Notes: a model not told the origin generated them from the letters alone. A stretch of DNA of 64,000 nt from Nitrobacter winogradskyi Nb-255 (GCF_000012725.1 NC_007406.1:1516001-1580000), one strand, 5' to 3'. Counted from the stretch's first letter, positions 37,005 to 45,740 are shown. Made by a program: numbers and translations.

Positions 37005-37757
37005 TCATGCGTTCGGGTAGAAACCTTCGAAGATCATCTGGTCGGCATGTCTTGCGGCACGGGCACGCTGTTCCGCGCTGCGCACCGTCCATGTCAGCAA
37101 CGGACAACCTAAAATGTTTCTTGCAATCCAAGGCGCGAGAGCAGGGAGTTCGTTCACGTTATAAGCGACAAAATGCGGCCGGGTGCGGAAGCCGTGACGC
37201 AGATGGGTCATCGCGGCGCGCTGGCGCGACGTCGCTTCCGGCCAGTCGGCCTTCGAATAGCGGCGCTCGGCGACGATGCCGCGCGGGAGCGACGGCATCA
37301 ACTCGCGCATCGCCATGACCTGATCCGGATCGAATGACATCCCGGCCGCCGGCCCGTCATAGCCGGACAGCACCTCCGCCATGCGGCGCACGAGATCTGT
37401 ACCGCCATCAAAGTGACTTTTGACCTCGATCACCAGCGGTACGCGGCCCGCGACCAGCGCGCAGAGATCCGCAAGCGACATCATTTTTTCGGGCGTGCTC
37501 TTGAAAATGACGCGCTTGAGCTCGGCCGCGGTCACGGTTCGCAACGCCCCCGATCCTTCCGTCAGCCGGCCGAGTTCATCGTCATGGTAGACCATGGCCT
37601 CATTGTCGGCGGTCAGCTGGATGTCCACCTCGATGGCGAAATTCCCGGCGATGGCGGCCCGGATCGCTCCGGGCATATTCTCCATGATCCCGCGAGCGTG
37701 GTCATGCAGGCCGCGGTGGGCGATCGGGCGTGCTGTCAGCCAGTCGGGCGCGCGCAT
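37005..37757 (-). CDS. Glycerophosphodiester phosphodiesterase
   Basis: 250-aa GDPD TIM barrel hydrolysing glycerophosphodiesters to glycerol-3-phosphate and an alcohol. Catalytic His14 in IAHRGLHD, metal ligands in AIEVDIQLTADNEAMVYHDD, and VIEVKS later. No signal peptide, so cytoplasmic (UgpQ-like). It starts six bases after the ridA-like stop, so the two form an operon, an arrangement seen in related genomes. Confidence 0.9.
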   Translation of the reverse strand: MRAPDWLTARPIAHRGLHDHARGIMENMPGAIRAAIAGNFAIEVDIQLTADNEAMVYHDDELGRLTEGSGALRTVTAAELKRVIFKSTPEKMMSLADLCALVAGRVPLVIEVKSHFDGGTDLVRRMAEVLSGYDGPAAGMSFDPDQVMAMRELMPSLPRGIVAERRYSKADWPEATSRQRAAMTHLRHGFRTRPHFVAYNVNELPALAPWIARNILGCPLLTWTVRSAEQRARAARHADQMIFEGFYPNA

Positions 37758-37763
37758 TCGGGG

Positions 37764-38231
37764 TCAGGCGACTTCGAAAAGGCCTTCGATCTCGACCGCC
37801 GCATTCGCGGGAAGGGCGGCGACGCCGACCGTGCTGCGCGAGTGGCGGCCCTTCTCGCCGAACGCCGCAACCATCAGGTCCGATGCGCCGTTCAATACCT
37901 TGGGACCGTCGGCGAAATCGGGAGCGGAGTTGACGAAGCCGCCAAGCCTGACGACACGGGCGACCTTGTCGAGATCGCCGAGCGCGGCCTTGACCTGTGC
38001 CAGCAGATTGATGGCGCAGCCGCGCGCGGCCGCGTTACCTTCTTCAACGGTGACATCCGCGCCCAGCTTGCCTTTTGCGATCAGGTTACCCTCCGGGTCC
38101 AGGCAGAGTTGTCCGGACACGAACAGCAGGTTGCCGGTACGAACGAAGCCGACGTAATTCGCCACGGGCGATGCCGGTTCATGCAGGATGATGCCCTGCG
38201 CGGCCAGATTTTGCTCGATCACTCCTGCCAT
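37764..38231 (-). CDS. RidA family protein (YjgF/YER057c/UK114)
   Basis: 155 aa. Rid proteins hydrolyse reactive enamine/imine intermediates from PLP enzymes. It has the longer form seen in alphaproteobacteria: VGFVRTGNLLFVSGQLC, VEEGNAAARGCAINLLAQVKAALGDLDKV, FVNSAPDF. The Arg of canonical RidA (near C[IV]Q-R) is not clearly present at the C-terminus (STVGVAALPANAAVEIEG), so it may belong to a divergent Rid subgroup. Confidence 0.88.
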   Translation of the reverse strand: MAGVIEQNLAAQGIILHEPASPVANYVGFVRTGNLLFVSGQLCLDPEGNLIAKGKLGADVTVEEGNAAARGCAINLLAQVKAALGDLDKVARVVRLGGFVNSAPDFADGPKVLNGASDLMVAAFGEKGRHSRSTVGVAALPANAAVEIEGLFEVA

Positions 38232-38240
38232 GTTAGTCCC

Positions 38241-38346
38241 CTATAGCGTTTTCGAGCGAAGCGGGTGTCGGTTCGCGTGAAGAAAACGCGTCAAATCAAA
38301 ATCTGAGAGCCCGTTTCTGATTCTATCAGAAGCGGAAAGGCTCTTA
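38241..38346 (+). repeat. Family-A repeat, copy 9
   Basis: Complete copy: CTATAGCGTTTTCGAGCGAA, GGTTCGCGTGAAGAAAACGC, and terminal hairpin CCGTTTCTGATTCTATCAGA AGCGG with flanking GAGAGC/GCTCTT. It lies in the 334-bp divergent gap between ridA-like and eipB genes; the remainder of the gap (38347-38565) holds only a short palindrome. Confidence 0.85.
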
Positions 38347-38507
38347 TAGACGTTCCACTCGAAATCCGTTGAGGAGTCTATCTCGCCTATCGTCTTGCGA
38401 CATGCAAGCAAATGCCGGATTGGAGCGGGTTCTCCAAGCGGCCCGACAGGCAGCCGATCAAACTTTCGAGACAGACAGCAAATAATCGGGGCTGCGGCGG
38501 GCCTCCC

Positions 38508-38524
38508 CAATTGCGGCGCAATTG
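38508..38524. promoter_or_regulatory. 17-bp perfect palindrome upstream of eipB, possible operator
   Basis: CAATTGCG, central G, CGCAATTG, ending 41 bp before the eipB ATG. Size and position suit a dimeric regulator site, but the sequence is not one I can assign to a named regulator. Confidence 0.4.
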
Positions 38525-38565
38525 AGCGGTGACTATGGTCGGATTCAATCCCGTCGAGAGATGAT

Positions 38566-39453
38566 ATGCGCCACTATTCTCGTTGCTCCGCTTCGCGCCT
38601 TTTGCCCTGGTTTCTGACGACAATTGTCGCCGCCGCGTCCCTGCCGGCACTAAGTGGTGCGGCGTATGCCGCCGCCGGAGTTTCGTTTCTCTCTCATCAG
38701 GCGCTGTACAATCTGAGCCTGGTGAAATCTCGAGGCAGCTCGTCGATCAACGGCGCGCGCGGGCGAATCCTCTACAAGTTTTCCGGAAGCGCCTGCGAAG
38801 GTTACACGTCGGACTTCAGGCAGGTCTCGGAAATGGACAACGGGGAAGGCGAGACGACGCTCAGCGACATGCGTTCCACGAGCTGGGAGGATGCGGAAGG
38901 AAAGGCATACCGTTTCAAGATCGTGACCCGCGCGAACGACAGCGATCAGAGCGAGGTCGACGGAATCGCCGAACGCAAGGGTGGCAAAATCACGGTGAAA
39001 CTGAAACGGCCGGTCGCCAAAACGGTCACCATCGACGGCAAGGCGGTGTTTCCGACCGAACAGATCCAGCGCATCATTGCGGCCGCGAAGGCAGGAAAGT
39101 CGGTGCTCGAACTGACCGTGTATGACGGATCGGACAACGGCGAGAAAGTCTACAACACGTTTTCGGTGATCGGGAAACCCATTCGAGGGGAGGCGACGGG
39201 ATCAACGCCTGATCCATCGACCGCCAATGATCAGATGAAAACCTTGACGCGATGGCCGGTCACCGTCAGTTACTACGAACGCGGCGCCCCACATACCAGC
39301 GGTGAACAGACCCCGAACTACTCCATATCGTTCGAGCTGTTCGAGGATGGCGTCTCGCGCGCGTTGGTGCTCGACTACAATGACTTCGTGATTTCCGGGA
39401 AGATGGACAAGTTCGACCTCAGCGATGTCAGGAGCGCCAAGCCCTGCAAGTGA
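38566..39453 (+). CDS. eipB: EipB-type periplasmic cell-envelope protein (DUF1849)
   Basis: 295 aa exported beta-spiral protein; Brucella EipB supports envelope integrity. Signal peptide to about residue 36 (ALSGAAYAAA), then HQALYNLSLVKSRGSSSINGARGRI, CEGYTSDFRQVSEM, TSWEDAEGKAYRFK and the late FELFEDGVSRALVLDYNDFVI. Two Cys (CEGY and the C-terminal CK) could form the conserved disulfide. Confidence 0.88.
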   Translation: MRHYSRCSASRLLPWFLTTIVAAASLPALSGAAYAAAGVSFLSHQALYNLSLVKSRGSSSINGARGRILYKFSGSACEGYTSDFRQVSEMDNGEGETTLSDMRSTSWEDAEGKAYRFKIVTRANDSDQSEVDGIAERKGGKITVKLKRPVAKTVTIDGKAVFPTEQIQRIIAAAKAGKSVLELTVYDGSDNGEKVYNTFSVIGKPIRGEATGSTPDPSTANDQMKTLTRWPVTVSYYERGAPHTSGEQTPNYSISFELFEDGVSRALVLDYNDFVISGKMDKFDLSDVRSAKPCK

Positions 39454-39503
39454 TGTCAGCCTGATATACTTCGGAATGCGGGTCCTTTGACCGCGCTCCC
39501 GGA

Positions 39504-40793
39504 TTACCTGGGTGGCTTTTCCGGCCCGTCATAGACAAGGCCCCGGATGACGGCCGCGCTCCCGAACTTCTTGCGCAGGTCGTCCATCGCCCGTTCAGCA
39601 TGAGCTGAGCGGAGATCCAGCATATCGGCCTCGCCGGCTTGCGATGCCGCCCGAAGCGCGCTGACGCCCGTTCCCATCAGGCGGAAAGCGGTGCCATCGA
39701 CTTCCTTCGTCAGCATTTCCCGGCACGTTGCGAAAATCTTGGATGCGAGCTGGGTCGAACCGGAGATCGATCGCGACCGCGTTCTTTGCCGGAAATCGGT
39801 GGTCTTGAGCTTCAGCGTGATGGTCGATCCCGCCAGTTCACTTGCCTTCAGTCGCGAGGAGACCTTCTCCGACAGCCGCCACAGGAGGCGTTCGAGCGTG
39901 GCGAAATCGCGGATATCGGACTCGAACGTCGTCTCGCTCGAAATGGTCCTGGCGCCGCGATCCGCGATCACCCGCCGGTCATCGATGCCCTGCGCCAGCC
40001 GCCACAACCGGCGCCCGTCGGCAGGAAACTGCTTCATCATTTCGATCTCGCCGGCATGTTGCAGATCGCCGATGGCCCGAAAGCCACGCTCCGACAGTCG
40101 CTGCTGGGTGGCCGGGCCGACGCCGAAAATGAAACCGACCGGCTTGTCCGCGAGCATGATGCGCGCTTCGTCCTGGTCGAGTGCCGCGAAACCGCGCGGC
40201 TTGTCGAGGTCCGAGGCGATCTTCGCGAGGAATTTATTGCACGACAGCCCGACCGACACCGTGATGCCGAGCTGGCGTTCGATGCCTGTTGCGAACCTCG
40301 CCAGCACCTTGGCGGGAATCATGCCGTGAACGCGTCGGGTACCGCTGAGGTCAAGGAAGGCTTCGTCGATCGACAGCGGCTCGACCAGCGGCGTCAGCGC
40401 CTGCATGGCGGTGCGCACATCCCGACCGATCCTGACATATTTCGCCATGTCGGGAGGGACCACCGCTGCGAAGGGGCAAAGCGCGAGGGCTTTGAACATC
40501 GGCATCGCGGAATGCACGCCGTAGGTCCGGGCGGTATAGCAGGCGGCCAATACCACGCCGCGCCTGCCGCCGCCCACGATGACAGGCTTGTCCGCCAGCG
40601 CCGGATTATCCCGCTTCTCGACCGTGGCGTAGAACGCGTCGCAATCGATGTGGGCGATGGCAAGCGCCGGCAATGCGCGATGTCGCACCAGCCGGGGCGA
40701 GCCGCACGCGCTGCAACGGGGCGCCGTAAAGCTGAGGTCGGCGAGACAATCCCGGCAAAAGCACAACGGACCATCCGACGAACCTGCGGTCAC
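39504..40793 (-). CDS. dinB: DNA polymerase IV (DinB) with N-terminal zinc-ribbon-like extension
   Basis: Y-family translesion polymerase, 429 aa. Catalytic acidic residues are seen: Asp50/Asp52 in HIDCDAFYATVEK and Asp143-Glu144 in LSIDEAFLDLSG. Before the catalytic domain are five Cys (11, 13, 16, 27, 30: CFCRDC and CSAC), a likely zinc-binding knuckle. It starts with GTG at 40793 overlapping the DUF3572 stop (GTGA). The C-terminus lacks an obvious QL-S-F beta-clamp motif. Confidence 0.92.
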   Translation of the reverse strand: MTAGSSDGPLCFCRDCLADLSFTAPRCSACGSPRLVRHRALPALAIAHIDCDAFYATVEKRDNPALADKPVIVGGGRRGVVLAACYTARTYGVHSAMPMFKALALCPFAAVVPPDMAKYVRIGRDVRTAMQALTPLVEPLSIDEAFLDLSGTRRVHGMIPAKVLARFATGIERQLGITVSVGLSCNKFLAKIASDLDKPRGFAALDQDEARIMLADKPVGFIFGVGPATQQRLSERGFRAIGDLQHAGEIEMMKQFPADGRRLWRLAQGIDDRRVIADRGARTISSETTFESDIRDFATLERLLWRLSEKVSSRLKASELAGSTITLKLKTTDFRQRTRSRSISGSTQLASKIFATCREMLTKEVDGTAFRLMGTGVSALRAASQAGEADMLDLRSAHAERAMDDLRKKFGSAAVIRGLVYDGPEKPPR

Positions 40794-41098
40794 GGGAGGT
40801 CGCGTTCCGGAAAAACATCGCCGAACGCCTGTCGGGCGGCCGCGATCGTGGTCGGGTGATGCCCCGAGGACTCCGAGAACGCTTTCACGGTTGCGTCGTC
40901 GCGCAGCACGAAATCCAGCACGGCGGTCAAAAAATGCGGATCGGAGGCGGAACTGCGCAGAGTCTCCGGACCGATGCCGGTCTCGGCCAGAAACCGGCCT
41001 AGAACCTCCGCGTCGGCCGCGACAAATGAAAGGGCCTGAATGGCCACAAACTCAGCGGCTTCGCGCGGGTTATGCACACGCTTTGTCATCTCGACCAT
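40790..41098 (-). CDS. DUF3572 protein
   Basis: 102-aa helical protein with RVHNPREAAEFVAIQALSFVA, ETGIGPETLR and DFVLRDDATVKAFSE. DUF3572 members are alphaproteobacterial and of unknown function. It is translationally coupled with dinB and may start at ATG 41089 (MTKR). The coupling is the only hint of a link with DNA-damage tolerance. Confidence 0.8.
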   Translation of the reverse strand: MVEMTKRVHNPREAAEFVAIQALSFVAADAEVLGRFLAETGIGPETLRSSASDPHFLTAVLDFVLRDDATVKAFSESSGHHPTTIAAARQAFGDVFPERDLP

Positions 41099-41316
41099 TT
41101 GCCTTTCCGTAACCTATCGATTTTACTTTGGACCAGAATGCCCGAGTCCTGGAACCTTCAACCAATTACTAATCCGCTCGCATAAAGATCGTCTTATGTC
41201 TTAACGACTTAGAGCGAATTCTGGTGCAAATCTAACTCCAGTTTGCGGATAAGTGTCGCGGTGCCGGCATATTATCGCTCAGGGCGGACGAGCACCGAGT
41301 CGACTGGAGGGCCGAA

Positions 41317-41682
41317 GTGGCCAAGACGGTCCTGATCGTGGAAGACAACGAGCTCAACATGAAGCTCTTCCGCGATCTGTTGGAGGCTCATGGTTATCAC
41401 ACGTCCGGGACCAGCAACGGGTTCGAGGCGCTTGATCTGGTTCGCAAGCTTCGTCCCGATCTGGTCCTCATGGATATTCAGTTGCCGCAGGTATCCGGCC
41501 TGGATGTCACGCGCTGGATCAAGGACGATCCCGAACTGCGCGCGATTCCCGTGGTTGCGGTGACGGCGTTTGCTATGAAGGGCGACGAGGAACGCATCCG
41601 CGAGGGCGGCTGCGAGGCTTACCTGTCGAAGCCCATTTCGGTCGGCAAGTTCATCGAGACCGTTCGCCGGTTCGTGGGTTGA
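41317..41682 (+). CDS. divK: Single-domain response regulator DivK
   Basis: 121-aa receiver domain with Asp53 in [13 protein letters not shown], acidic pocket VEDNE, Thr/Ala [11 protein letters not shown] and Lys in YLSKPIS. In Caulobacter DivK, phosphorylated by DivJ and dephosphorylated by PleC, controls polarity and CtrA through DivL-CckA. Starts with GTG behind GGAGGG. Followed 10 bp later by pleD, the usual alphaproteobacterial operon. Confidence 0.93.
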   Translation: MAKTVLIVEDNELNMKLFRDLLEAHGYHTSGTSNGFEALDLVRKLRPDLVLMDIQLPQVSGLDVTRWIKDDPELRAIPVVAVTAFAMKGDEERIREGGCEAYLSKPISVGKFIETVRRFVG

Positions 41683-41692
41683 GGAGATAAGA

Positions 41693-43066
41693 GTGTCCGC
41701 GCGTGTTCTGGTCGTCGACGATGTCCCCGCCAATGTCCGGCTCCTGGAAGCGCGCTTGTCGGCGGAATATTTCGACGTTTTGACCGCGTCCAATGGCGCG
41801 CAGGCATTGGAGACCTGCGCCCGCGCCGAGTGCGACATCATCCTCCTCGACGTGATGATGCCTGACATGGACGGTTTTGAGGTCTGCCGCCGGCTGAAGG
41901 CCAACCCGGCAACCCATTTTATTCCGGTGGTGATGATCACCGCGCTGGACAATCCGTCCGACCGTGTGCGCGGCCTTGAGGCCGGCGCCGATGATTTCCT
42001 GACCAAGCCGGTATCGGATGTCGTGTTGACCGCGCGGGTTCGTTCGTTGACGCGTCTGAAGATGATGACCGACGAACTCCGCCTGCGGGCCATGACTTCG
42101 CTCGAAATCGGCATGCAGGCGCCGGAGCGCGAGGCGGTCTGCGATAGCGGGAAGGGCGGGCGCATCCTGCTGGTCGATGACCGTCCCTCGTCGTATGAGC
42201 GGCTGGCGTCGATGCTGAGCGCCGAACATGCCGTCGACGTCGAAGCCGACCCCTCCGAGGCGCTGTTTCGTGCCGCCGAAAGCAATTACGATCTCCTTAT
42301 CGTCTCGCTCGGGCTGGAAAATTTCGACGGCCTGCGGCTGTGCAGCCAGGCGCGCTCGCTGGAGCGGACGCGACACGTTCCGATTCTCGCCGTTGCCGAC
42401 GCCGACGGCAGCCCGCGATTGCTGCGTGGTCTCGAGATCGGCATCAATGATTATCTGCTGCGGCCGATCGACAGGAACGAACTGCTCGCCCGCGCGCGCA
42501 CGCAAATCCGCCGCCGTCGCTATACCGTTCACCTGCGTGACAACGTGGCGAGTTCGATCGAAATGGCCGTCACGGACGGACTGACCGGGCTGCACAACCG
42601 GCGTTACATGGAAAGCCATCTGACGACGCTGGCCGAGCAGGCCTCGCTGCGCGGCCAGTCATTGGCGCTCATGATGCTTGATATAGACTACTTCAAGGCG
42701 ATCAATGACAATTACGGCCATGACGCCGGTGACGATGTTCTACGGGAGTTCGCGCTGCGTATCCGCAAAGCTATTCGAGGAATCGATCTGGCCTGCCGTT
42801 ACGGCGGCGAGGAGTTCGTGATCGTGATGCCGGAGACCGACCTGCATGTCGCCGGCATGGTGGCCGAGCGCCTGCGCCGCGCGATTGCTGGCGAACCGTT
42901 CTCCATCCACAAGGGGACGAAGCTGATCAAGGTGACCATCTCGATCGGATTGTCGACCCTGGAGCGGAAGGGGGAGCCTATCTCTGACGTCGTGAAGCGC
43001 GCCGATGTCGCGCTTTACCGCGCCAAGCATGACGGCCGAAACCGCGTCGTGGCGGAGGCGGCTTGA
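41693..43066 (+). CDS. pleD: PleD-type response regulator/diguanylate cyclase
   Basis: 457 aa: REC1 with phosphoacceptor Asp53 (LLDVMMPDMDG), REC2 where the equivalent Asp is replaced (LLIVSLGLENFDG), and a GGDEF domain with active site RYGGEEF and an RGID inhibitory I-site five residues upstream. This matches Caulobacter PleD, a c-di-GMP synthase that localises to the stalked pole after phosphorylation. GTG start with GGAG upstream. Confidence 0.95.
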   Translation: MSARVLVVDDVPANVRLLEARLSAEYFDVLTASNGAQALETCARAECDIILLDVMMPDMDGFEVCRRLKANPATHFIPVVMITALDNPSDRVRGLEAGADDFLTKPVSDVVLTARVRSLTRLKMMTDELRLRAMTSLEIGMQAPEREAVCDSGKGGRILLVDDRPSSYERLASMLSAEHAVDVEADPSEALFRAAESNYDLLIVSLGLENFDGLRLCSQARSLERTRHVPILAVADADGSPRLLRGLEIGINDYLLRPIDRNELLARARTQIRRRRYTVHLRDNVASSIEMAVTDGLTGLHNRRYMESHLTTLAEQASLRGQSLALMMLDIDYFKAINDNYGHDAGDDVLREFALRIRKAIRGIDLACRYGGEEFVIVMPETDLHVAGMVAERLRRAIAGEPFSIHKGTKLIKVTISIGLSTLERKGEPISDVVKRADVALYRAKHDGRNRVVAEAA

Positions 43067-43264
43067 TCTCCGCCGCCTGACTCTCGCCGAGGAATGAGAG
43101 CCTTCTCGCGTCTGATGGAATCAGAAGCGAAGCCCCATGATCTGGTGTGTTTTTCTCACGCGAACCTGTGTCGGTCCGTGGTCAAGCCCAAGAACAAAAC
43201 GTGGCTTCGATCGCAAATGCCATCGTGTATTTGCAGCGCTGATATGCGCGAGCGCATTCCACGT

Positions 43265-43350
43265 CCTATAGCGTTTTCGCGCGAAGCATGTCCTCGGGCT
43301 TGACCCGAGGACGGAATCCGGTTCGCGTGAAGAAAACGCGTCAAACGTTG
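43265..43350 (+). repeat. Family-A repeat, copy 10
   Basis: CTATAGCGTTTTCGCGCGAA, then the inner stem-loop CCTCGGGCTTGACCCGAGG and GGTTCGCGTGAAGAAAACGC. Lacks the terminal hairpin. A degenerate opposite-strand relative lies at about 43097-43170. Confidence 0.8.
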
Positions 43351-43363
43351 CCATAAGACGCGC

Positions 43364-43390
43364 AAAATAAAACGGAGCGCGAAAGCTCCG
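43364..43390 (-). terminator. Intrinsic terminator of rpmG
   Basis: On the minus strand CGGAGC, loop TTTCGC, GCTCCG and then TTTTATTTT. Located 37 bases after the rpmG stop. Confidence 0.85.
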
Positions 43391-43426
43391 CACCGGTTGC
43401 GCAGGCCAGATCTTACCTGCTCTTGC

Positions 43427-43594
43427 TTACTTGATCTTGGCTTCGCGGAATTCGACGTGTTTGCGCGCAACCGGATCGTATTTTTTCTTGACCATCTTGT
43501 CGGTCATGGTGCGCGAGTTCTTCTTGGCGACGTAGTAGAAGCCCGTGTCAGCGCTGGAAACCAGCTTGACCTTGATGGTGACGGCCTTGGCCAT
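43427..43594 (-). CDS. rpmG: 50S ribosomal protein L33
   Basis: 55 aa, read directly from the minus strand: [20 protein letters not shown], then [29 protein letters not shown] and KIK. This is the Cys-free form of L33, i.e. without zinc. Start ATG at 43594; a strong intrinsic terminator follows. It stands alone, flanked by repeat-rich DNA on both sides. Confidence 0.95.
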   Translation of the reverse strand: MAKAVTIKVKLVSSADTGFYYVAKKNSRTMTDKMVKKKYDPVARKHVEFREAKIK

Positions 43595-43933
43595 GTGCAA
43601 ACCCTTGATGTCGGAAAAGGAAAGCCGGCCACATCAGGCCTGCATCTGGCCGGCAAACTAGCCGCGAAACGTCGAAAGTCAAGGATTTCAAGGCCAACGA
43701 CGCCAGAATCAGTCCATGATGGCGCGGATCGTCGGCGGCAGGCGTTGCGGTTTCCAAAGCCGTTCAACGTGATCCTTCGGATGCAAGGCTATAGCTCTTT
43801 TGACGAAGCTGATTGTCACATTAGGCAAGAAACATCGTCATAGTATTGTCTGCTTTTATGTATTTTTCGGATGGTTCATCCGCTGGCTCCGTGAAAGGCA
43901 AGGAAGTTGCGGGATGAGCTTGCCCGCTGCTGG

Positions 43934-44091
43934 CTATGGCGTTTTCGAGCGAAGCATGTCGTTGGGGAAGCATGTCGTTGGGCTTGACCCGAGGATGGAT
44001 ACCGGTTCGCGTTAAGAAGGCGCGTCAAAACAACAATCTGGAGCTTCGCTTCTGATTCGGTCAGAAGCGATAATGCTTTAGAGTTCTTCAA
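43934..44091 (+). repeat. Family-A repeat, copy 11, with internal duplication
   Basis: CTATGGCGTTTTCGAGCGAA, then GAAGCATGTCGTTGG occurs twice in a row (nearly), TTGACCCGAGGATGG, GGTTCGCGTTAAGAAGGCGC and terminal hairpin GCTTCTGATT...GGTCAGAAGC. The duplicated 15-mer is unique to this copy. Confidence 0.75.
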
Positions 44092-44196
44092 GTATGATCG
44101 AATCGGCAAGTGTGGCTTCAACGCTTCAACTTCAGAGTTTCCGCCAAGACTGCTCGCAAGGGGTTCCTTAGCGCCCCGGCGGCGAATATGTTCGCG

Positions 44197-44264
44197 TGGG
44201 GCAAGTGACTTGGTGGGGAAAGTGACTCGGTGGGGAAAGTGACTCGGTTGGGCAAGTGGCTCGG
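44197..44264 (+). repeat. Four tandem 17-bp units upstream of tolC
   Basis: TGGGGCAAGTGACTTGG, TGGGGAAAGTGACTCGG (twice, identical) and TTGGGCAAGTGGCTCGG, end to end. The last unit ends about 45 bp before the chosen tolC start, so the array lies in the leader or promoter. Confidence 0.88.
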
Positions 44265-44309
44265 GGGATGATCCGGCGTAGAGGCTCGGCCTTGTTTACG
44301 TCTTGTGAT

Positions 44310-45740
44310 ATGAAGAATGGAATTCTGCGGATGGGTGGTGTGAGACTGGCGGCGGCGGCCGCCGTGTTGGCTTTTATGACTGCGTGGCCGGGGACGGCGA
44401 CACGGGTCTCCGCCGACACCATCGAATCTGCATTGGTGCGTGCCTACCAGAGCAACCCTCAGCTCAATGCCCAGCGCGCCGCTGTTCGTGCGACCGACGA
44501 GAGCGTGCCCCAGGCCCTTTCGGGCTATCGGCCCAGAGTCGCCGTAACCACGAGCGGCGGCTTTCAGCATACCGACATGACATTTAGCCAGGGTCTGCCG
44601 GGTCAGGGAAACGTCCTAGGGAGGATCAAGGGTAATCAGACACCGGTAGCTATCGGCGCCACGGTTTCACAGACGCTGTTCGACGGATTCCAGGCCGCCA
44701 ACAGGACCCGTGCGGCGGAAGGACAGGTTTCGGCGGCGCGCGAGGGGCTAAGGGTCCTCGAGCAGACCGTACTGCTCGCTGCTGCGACCATCTATATGGA
44801 TTATCTGCGGGATGCCGCCATTGTGGAGGTTCAGCGCAGCAATGTTCGCGTCCTCGAGGAGACGCTCAAGCAGACGCGTGATCGTTTCAATGTCGGCGAG
44901 GTGACCCGCACCGACGTGGCGCAGTCCGAGGCCCAACTCGCCGCCGGACGCACCCAGCTTATGGCCACTGAATCCACCCTCATAACCACGCGCGCGAATT
45001 ATCGGCGCATTGTCGGCAACGAACCGGGGCAGTTGGCGCCGGGCTCGCCCGTTGATCGCTTTCTGCCGTCAACGCTCGCGCGTTCCGTGGATCTCGCCCT
45101 TACCCAAAATCCCAATGTGACCGCGGCGATGTATGGCATCGACGTCAGCCATTTGCAGGTCAAGGTTGCGGAGGGCGTGCTGTTTCCGACCGTGACCCTT
45201 CAGGCCAACGTGCAGAAGGGGTACGATCAGCAGCTCACATTGCCGACTCAGTTCGCCGCATCGGCGATCGCGCAGGTGTCGGTGCCGATCTATCAGGGCG
45301 GCGCTGAATATTCGCTGATCCGCCAGTCCAAGGAAACGCTGGCGCAACAACGTCTCAACCTCGAGCAGGTTCGCAATCAGGCGCGCGCCAGCACTGTGCA
45401 GGCGTGGGGCCAGCTCGAAGCAACCAAGGTGCAGGTGAAGTCGGCGCAGGCGCAGGTCGAGGCTTCGGAGATCGCGGTCAACGGCATTCGCGAGGAAGCC
45501 AAGGCCGGTCAACGAACCACGTTCGACGTGCTGGTCGCGCAACAAGCCCTCGTCAGCGCCCGAGTGGCCCTGGTGACGGCTCAACACGATCGCGTGGTCG
45601 CCTCCTATGCGGTTTTGAATGCCGTTGGCCGGTTGACGCCGCAGGTACTTAAGCTGAACACCACGGTGTACGATCCCAGTGTCCACTATCATCAGGTTCG
45701 CGACAGCTGGATTGGCCTGCGTACGCCGGATGGACAGTAG
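44310..45740 (+). CDS. tolC: TolC-family outer-membrane efflux/type I secretion channel
   Basis: 476 aa from ATG 44310: signal peptide (RLAAAAAVLAFMTAWPGTATRVSA), then two OEP repeats, the first from TIESALVRAYQSNPQLNAQR and the second from LARSVDLALTQNPNVTAAMY. It has long heptad-like helices and the GEVTRTDVAQSEAQLAAGR and GQRTTFDVLVAQQALVSARV motifs of TolC. No adjacent inner-membrane pump or membrane-fusion protein, as for a general-purpose TolC. The frame opens from GTG 44256, inside the tandem array, and ATG 44268 is another possible start; none has a good ribosome site. Confidence 0.88.
   Translation: MKNGILRMGGVRLAAAAAVLAFMTAWPGTATRVSADTIESALVRAYQSNPQLNAQRAAVRATDESVPQALSGYRPRVAVTTSGGFQHTDMTFSQGLPGQGNVLGRIKGNQTPVAIGATVSQTLFDGFQAANRTRAAEGQVSAAREGLRVLEQTVLLAAATIYMDYLRDAAIVEVQRSNVRVLEETLKQTRDRFNVGEVTRTDVAQSEAQLAAGRTQLMATESTLITTRANYRRIVGNEPGQLAPGSPVDRFLPSTLARSVDLALTQNPNVTAAMYGIDVSHLQVKVAEGVLFPTVTLQANVQKGYDQQLTLPTQFAASAIAQVSVPIYQGGAEYSLIRQSKETLAQQRLNLEQVRNQARASTVQAWGQLEATKVQVKSAQAQVEASEIAVNGIREEAKAGQRTTFDVLVAQQALVSARVALVTAQHDRVVASYAVLNAVGRLTPQVLKLNTTVYDPSVHYHQVRDSWIGLRTPDGQ

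Larger units (their letters stand above)
43067..43426. other. Gene-free region with two repeat copies
   Basis: A 360-bp gap between convergent pleD and rpmG. It holds a degenerate minus-strand family-A copy (about 43097-43170), a complete plus-strand copy (43265-43350) with the CCTCGGG/CCCGAGG inner stem, and the rpmG terminator. Between the repeats (43171-43264) I see nothing. Confidence 0.7.
43595..44309. other. Long gene-free region between rpmG and tolC
   Basis: About 715 bp. Contents: a GCCGGCCA/TGGCCGGC stem (43624-43654) in the rpmG leader, an AT-rich stretch around 43800-43875, a family-A repeat (43934-44091) and four tandem 17-mers (44197-44264). The 71-codon open frame at 43800 runs into the repeat and is probably not a gene. 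Confidence 0.6.

Noticed and set aside
41150-41316. CtrA box (TTAA-N7-TTAA) upstream of divK-pleD
   Set aside because: Only a single TTAA half-site is present.
43800-44015. 71-codon open frame between rpmG and tolC
   Set aside because: Its C-terminal half is translated family-A repeat, and there is no ribosome site or recognisable domain.
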